Positions 61,165 through 64,000 of a stretch of 64,000 nucleotides of DNA are shown piece after piece. The notes under the pieces are model-generated. The model saw nothing but the letters and a program-made list of their open reading frames with translations, searched no databases and was not told the DNA's origin. The stretch is taken from contig CP137679.1 of NCBI GenBank assembly GCA_037976565.1, forward strand, positions 8,539,973 to 8,603,972, read 5' to 3'. The position numbers and the translations under genes were made by a program. This stretch comes from Mesocentrotus franciscanus. Its lineage: Eukaryota > Echinodermata > Echinoidea > Camarodonta > Strongylocentrotidae. Each line of letters starts with the position of its first letter. Positions within the stretch are counted from its first letter, which is position 1.

Positions 61165-61310
61165 GCTCGCTCAGTTACCACATGGTAAACCGTCGCGGTT
61201 TTGTTGTTGTTTATACTTGTTATGAACGGTAACTGCCTGCACCAAAGGCCCTACGCGTATTCACTTATCTCTGTGTTATATGAAATACAGAAATGTGAAA
61301 TATATTACAC
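61165..61310 (-). repeat. CGCG-containing dispersed repeat, copy 3
   Basis: The minus strand reads ATAACACAGAGATAAGTGAA, then TACGCGTAGGGCCTTTGGTG, GGCAGTTACC and CGCGACGGTTTACC. This is colinear with the copies at 5320 and 14211. Confidence 0.6.
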
Positions 61311-63334
61311 ATAACGTCATCATTACCCCCCAAAGAACGCTTCATATCTGGACAAGGCCTAAGACTCCCAATATAATATCTGACAGCGTATCATTGAGGA
61401 ATTGGATAATAAATCAAGAAAGTATTTATACATTGACGTTCAAATTCGAATTCTGCTTCAAAATACGAGCACTATACGGTAAAAAGCAAATCGATACATA
61501 ATTCTGTAGAATAGGCAAAGCCGCCATTAACTATACGAAAAGCAAAAACAATGACAACACCTGCAATTGTGTGTATCTTTAAAGGTTTTAAATGTCAGAA
61601 CATCAAAATAAAAAATAAAAAATATGTGTTACATTTGTTTTGTACAAAATAATCAATAATGCTGTTGTACACACAGACTCACAGTGTAATTAATTTAACA
61701 CGATACATAGGCTGACAATAAAGCATTTTATGACAGAACATAATACATCACAATACCCAACATGAATATGTTAATCCGTATTTCTTTAAAAGAAAACCCA
61801 GAAAAACACCATCATTATAGGAAAGTACATGTTACATTCAAAATATAGAATAAAAGTCACAGAGAGTCTTAAATCTTTTCGGGTTGTTTATTCCTTAGAC
61901 TGTCTATCACTGTACATTTTGCCTAATGAAAGAATTTAATTTTCGAATTGGGTTCCTATTGAAGTACATGGTACACTTGTTAATTTAAAGAAAAGTCTTT
62001 CCTGTACGTGAAGAAACTAAGAAGTGAACGAAAAGAGTTGGTAAACCGAATCTGGAGCGGCGATATCTAATTATCTTAAATGTTTCTGCCCACCACAAAA
62101 CATTTGCTTATATGTTTTGATTCCTGACGTGCTGTTCTCATTTGACTGTTTGTTTTGATATTTTCTTTGATTATTGTAGACCATGCATACTAGCAATCTT
62201 AGTAATAATCTGACTCCTTTAAACACAACTGACAAAATTTGACCTTTTTTCTTACTTATATCTTCATCTATTTGATTTCCATCTTTACAAAATGAAAATT
62301 TTAAAATCAAATAATGTATCCCCCAAGTGATAAAAGAAATGAACAAACATGACGACTTTGGAATTCTAAGCAAGTAAAAAGAGACAAAAACAAATGTAGG
62401 TCTTTTTCCGAAATCATTGCAACCATTTAGAATTATTGAGACGTCTCGACAAGACAAAAATAAATGTGAGTCGGAAAGTCGAATCAAAAAGTTTAATTCG
62501 TGGTTGCCGAGCAAAGTCATCGATAAAAACCCTGCCGCGTTTGAATTTCAATCAAATAAGCGAAAACTGTTCTGAGGTTGGAGGAAACAAATCTAGGATA
62601 ATTTCATATCGGTGTTCTTGATTTGGTTTACCAACTATTTTCCGTTGGGATGTGACTTTCGTCATGTAAACGATATGAATCTTTGCTTTAAAATTGACAG
62701 GTGTGCCCATGCATGCTTCTTTTGTCTCTGTGTATGGATTTCAAAAGCGGAAGTTTGTAATCGAAAAAAGTCAAACGCTTTTTCAAAGATAATATACATA
62801 AATATATACATATATACATATATCATGGAAAAGTATTCAACATTTATCATTGTTTAAAGGCATCGTTTAACAATATTAAATCTGAAATGCATGGCCCCTA
62901 TACGTGTTATCAGTGTCTGTGATATGGTGTAATATTGAAGCTATAAAAAAAAATGCGCTTCAAAATGATCATGAAATGCCTTACCATACTCATTTTCCCC
63001 ATTAGACTGTAGTGTTATCAAAACCGTTAGAAAAACGAATTTTTTAATTTCGATTTCCAATCATAAATATCTTGATAATCAGACAGGCCATCGGCTTGTA
63101 AAAGTCATGGGGTTCCTGACTGACTTAAGGTTGATAATTATCATTGCAGCATGAGCTAAATCCAGGATTTTGTTTCAGAATCTGAGACAAAGTTACCCAA
63201 TCCCTTTAAACGCCAAAAGGGAAATTTTAAGATAGGCCCGTGTTAATCTCAAGTAATCCTTTTATTCAAATGTGTTTTGAAAAAAATTATAACCTTATAA
63301 GCGCTTTGGATTGTCATCATTATCATCAATATTT
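61311..63334. other. No confident gene
   Basis: A 149-codon minus-strand ORF (62071-62520) is the longest frame here that is not simple sequence. Its Phe/Leu/Ile/Lys/Asn-rich composition is what AT-rich DNA gives by chance, and no domain is recognised. Confidence 0.4.
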
Positions 63335-63645
63335 TCATAAATCTCTCTCTCTCTGTCTATCAATATATCTGCCGACTTCTTGTGAATCTACTTTCACACA
63401 TTTTCCGTATATCTGTCTGATCCCCTCTACTCTCTTCACTATTTGCCTCTTGTTTCTATTCTTCTCGATGTATGTTTTATATCACTTCTTTATCCAATCC
63501 CTCATTTTCTTTCTCTCTTTCTCTCCTCTCTCTCTCTCTCTCTTTGTTCTCCCCTTCCCCCTCCCTCTCTCTCTCTCTCTTTCTCTATCTCGCTCTCACT
63601 CCCCCTCTCTTTCATACTGTTTACCCCCTTCTCTCCAAATACCTC
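63335..63645 (+). repeat. Pyrimidine tract (about 310 bp)
   Basis: CTCTCTCTCT runs in several blocks. The 188-codon frame that crosses it owes its length to this tract. Confidence 0.85.
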
Positions 63646-64000
63646 CAATTAATCTCTTTAGGTCTTTTAATCACCCTTTCCATTTCGTCAAAGGTATTTC
63701 TTGCTCAAAGAAGACTGTGCTCGACGACAGATGTAAACCAAAAGGAGCTGCGCCCTCAGCGGCGTTGTTTTTCACAAACGCTTACAGCTCTAAATCTTCT
63801 CCGTAACTAAACCCCTCAAAGTGAAAGAGATTTCATGCGCTTAGATGATTCCATTGTTGGTTCTTTTGTCGATAAAACTAATTCCCATGCTCGTCTCGTT
63901 TACATAGAATATAAAACTACTACTGGTCAAAACAAGCATAGAAATTGTCGACAATGTTCTCCGACTTTATCCATTCTGGCTACTGCTCTAAACAAAATGC

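Noticed and set aside
62071..62520. 149-codon minus-strand ORF
   Set aside because: The composition is that expected from AT-rich DNA. No recognisable domain, start context or splice partner.
63240..63806. 188-codon frame, the longest in the window
   Set aside because: Its length is due to the CT tract at 63335-63645. Only the last ~40 codons are ordinary sequence, treated separately as a possible exon.

Overview
This window is AT-rich, intron-bearing animal DNA, mostly intergenic. It has no operons, no Shine-Dalgarno-led reading frames and no CRISPR array. The dispersed repeats point to a marine invertebrate deuterostome, most likely an echinoderm and, at a guess, a sea urchin. These repeats are a tRNA-derived SINE with intact Pol III boxes, small inverted-repeat elements beginning GGGCCCGTCTTATAAA, several TTAAAGG-type MITEs and very many CT, GAT, AAT and ACATC simple repeats. 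The species is an inference from repeat style, not from a recognised gene.

Only one protein-coding gene can be supported well. It lies at 55190-57859 on the + strand, and its three coding exons join in frame into a 137-residue secreted precursor. The precursor has a signal peptide, an acidic spacer and two copies of an exact C-x4-C-x3-W-K-R-G-F motif. All four cysteines of the predicted secreted part lie in these two copies. It looks like a neuropeptide or peptide-hormone precursor, but I do not recognise the family. It is the best candidate here for an undescribed system. An acceptor-like site four bases before the ATG suggests an untranslated first exon further upstream, possibly in the CpG-richer stretch at 54180-54340.

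Layout. 1-9.7 kb: SINE copies on the minus strand, a possible promoter-like patch with three E2F-type sites near 2.6 kb, a TTAA-flanked MITE (4.5-5.0 kb), a GAT/AAT tract, a degenerate ~200 bp tandem array (8.43-9.34 kb) and a perfect 19 bp hairpin (9.65 kb). 9.7-32 kb: sparse DNA with three + strand SINE copies, three MITEs, pyrimidine tracts and a CpG-richer patch with a small Kozak-context ORF near 32 kb. 32-45 kb: a large CT-tract cluster (34.9-36.0 kb), a second copy of the GGGCCC element, 81 bp and 54 bp tandem repeats, and the second copy of the TTAA-flanked MITE. 45-54 kb: GAT and CT tracts, a CpG-rich patch with three GGATTA (Otx-type) sites at 48.7 kb, and a long TA run. 54-58.4 kb: the peptide gene, with a 16 bp-period minisatellite just upstream. 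58.4-64 kb: a cluster of unrelated microsatellites including about 490 bp of ACATC pentamers, and a third copy of a CGCG-containing dispersed repeat.

Positions and motifs were read by eye. Function, family and organism remain inferences.
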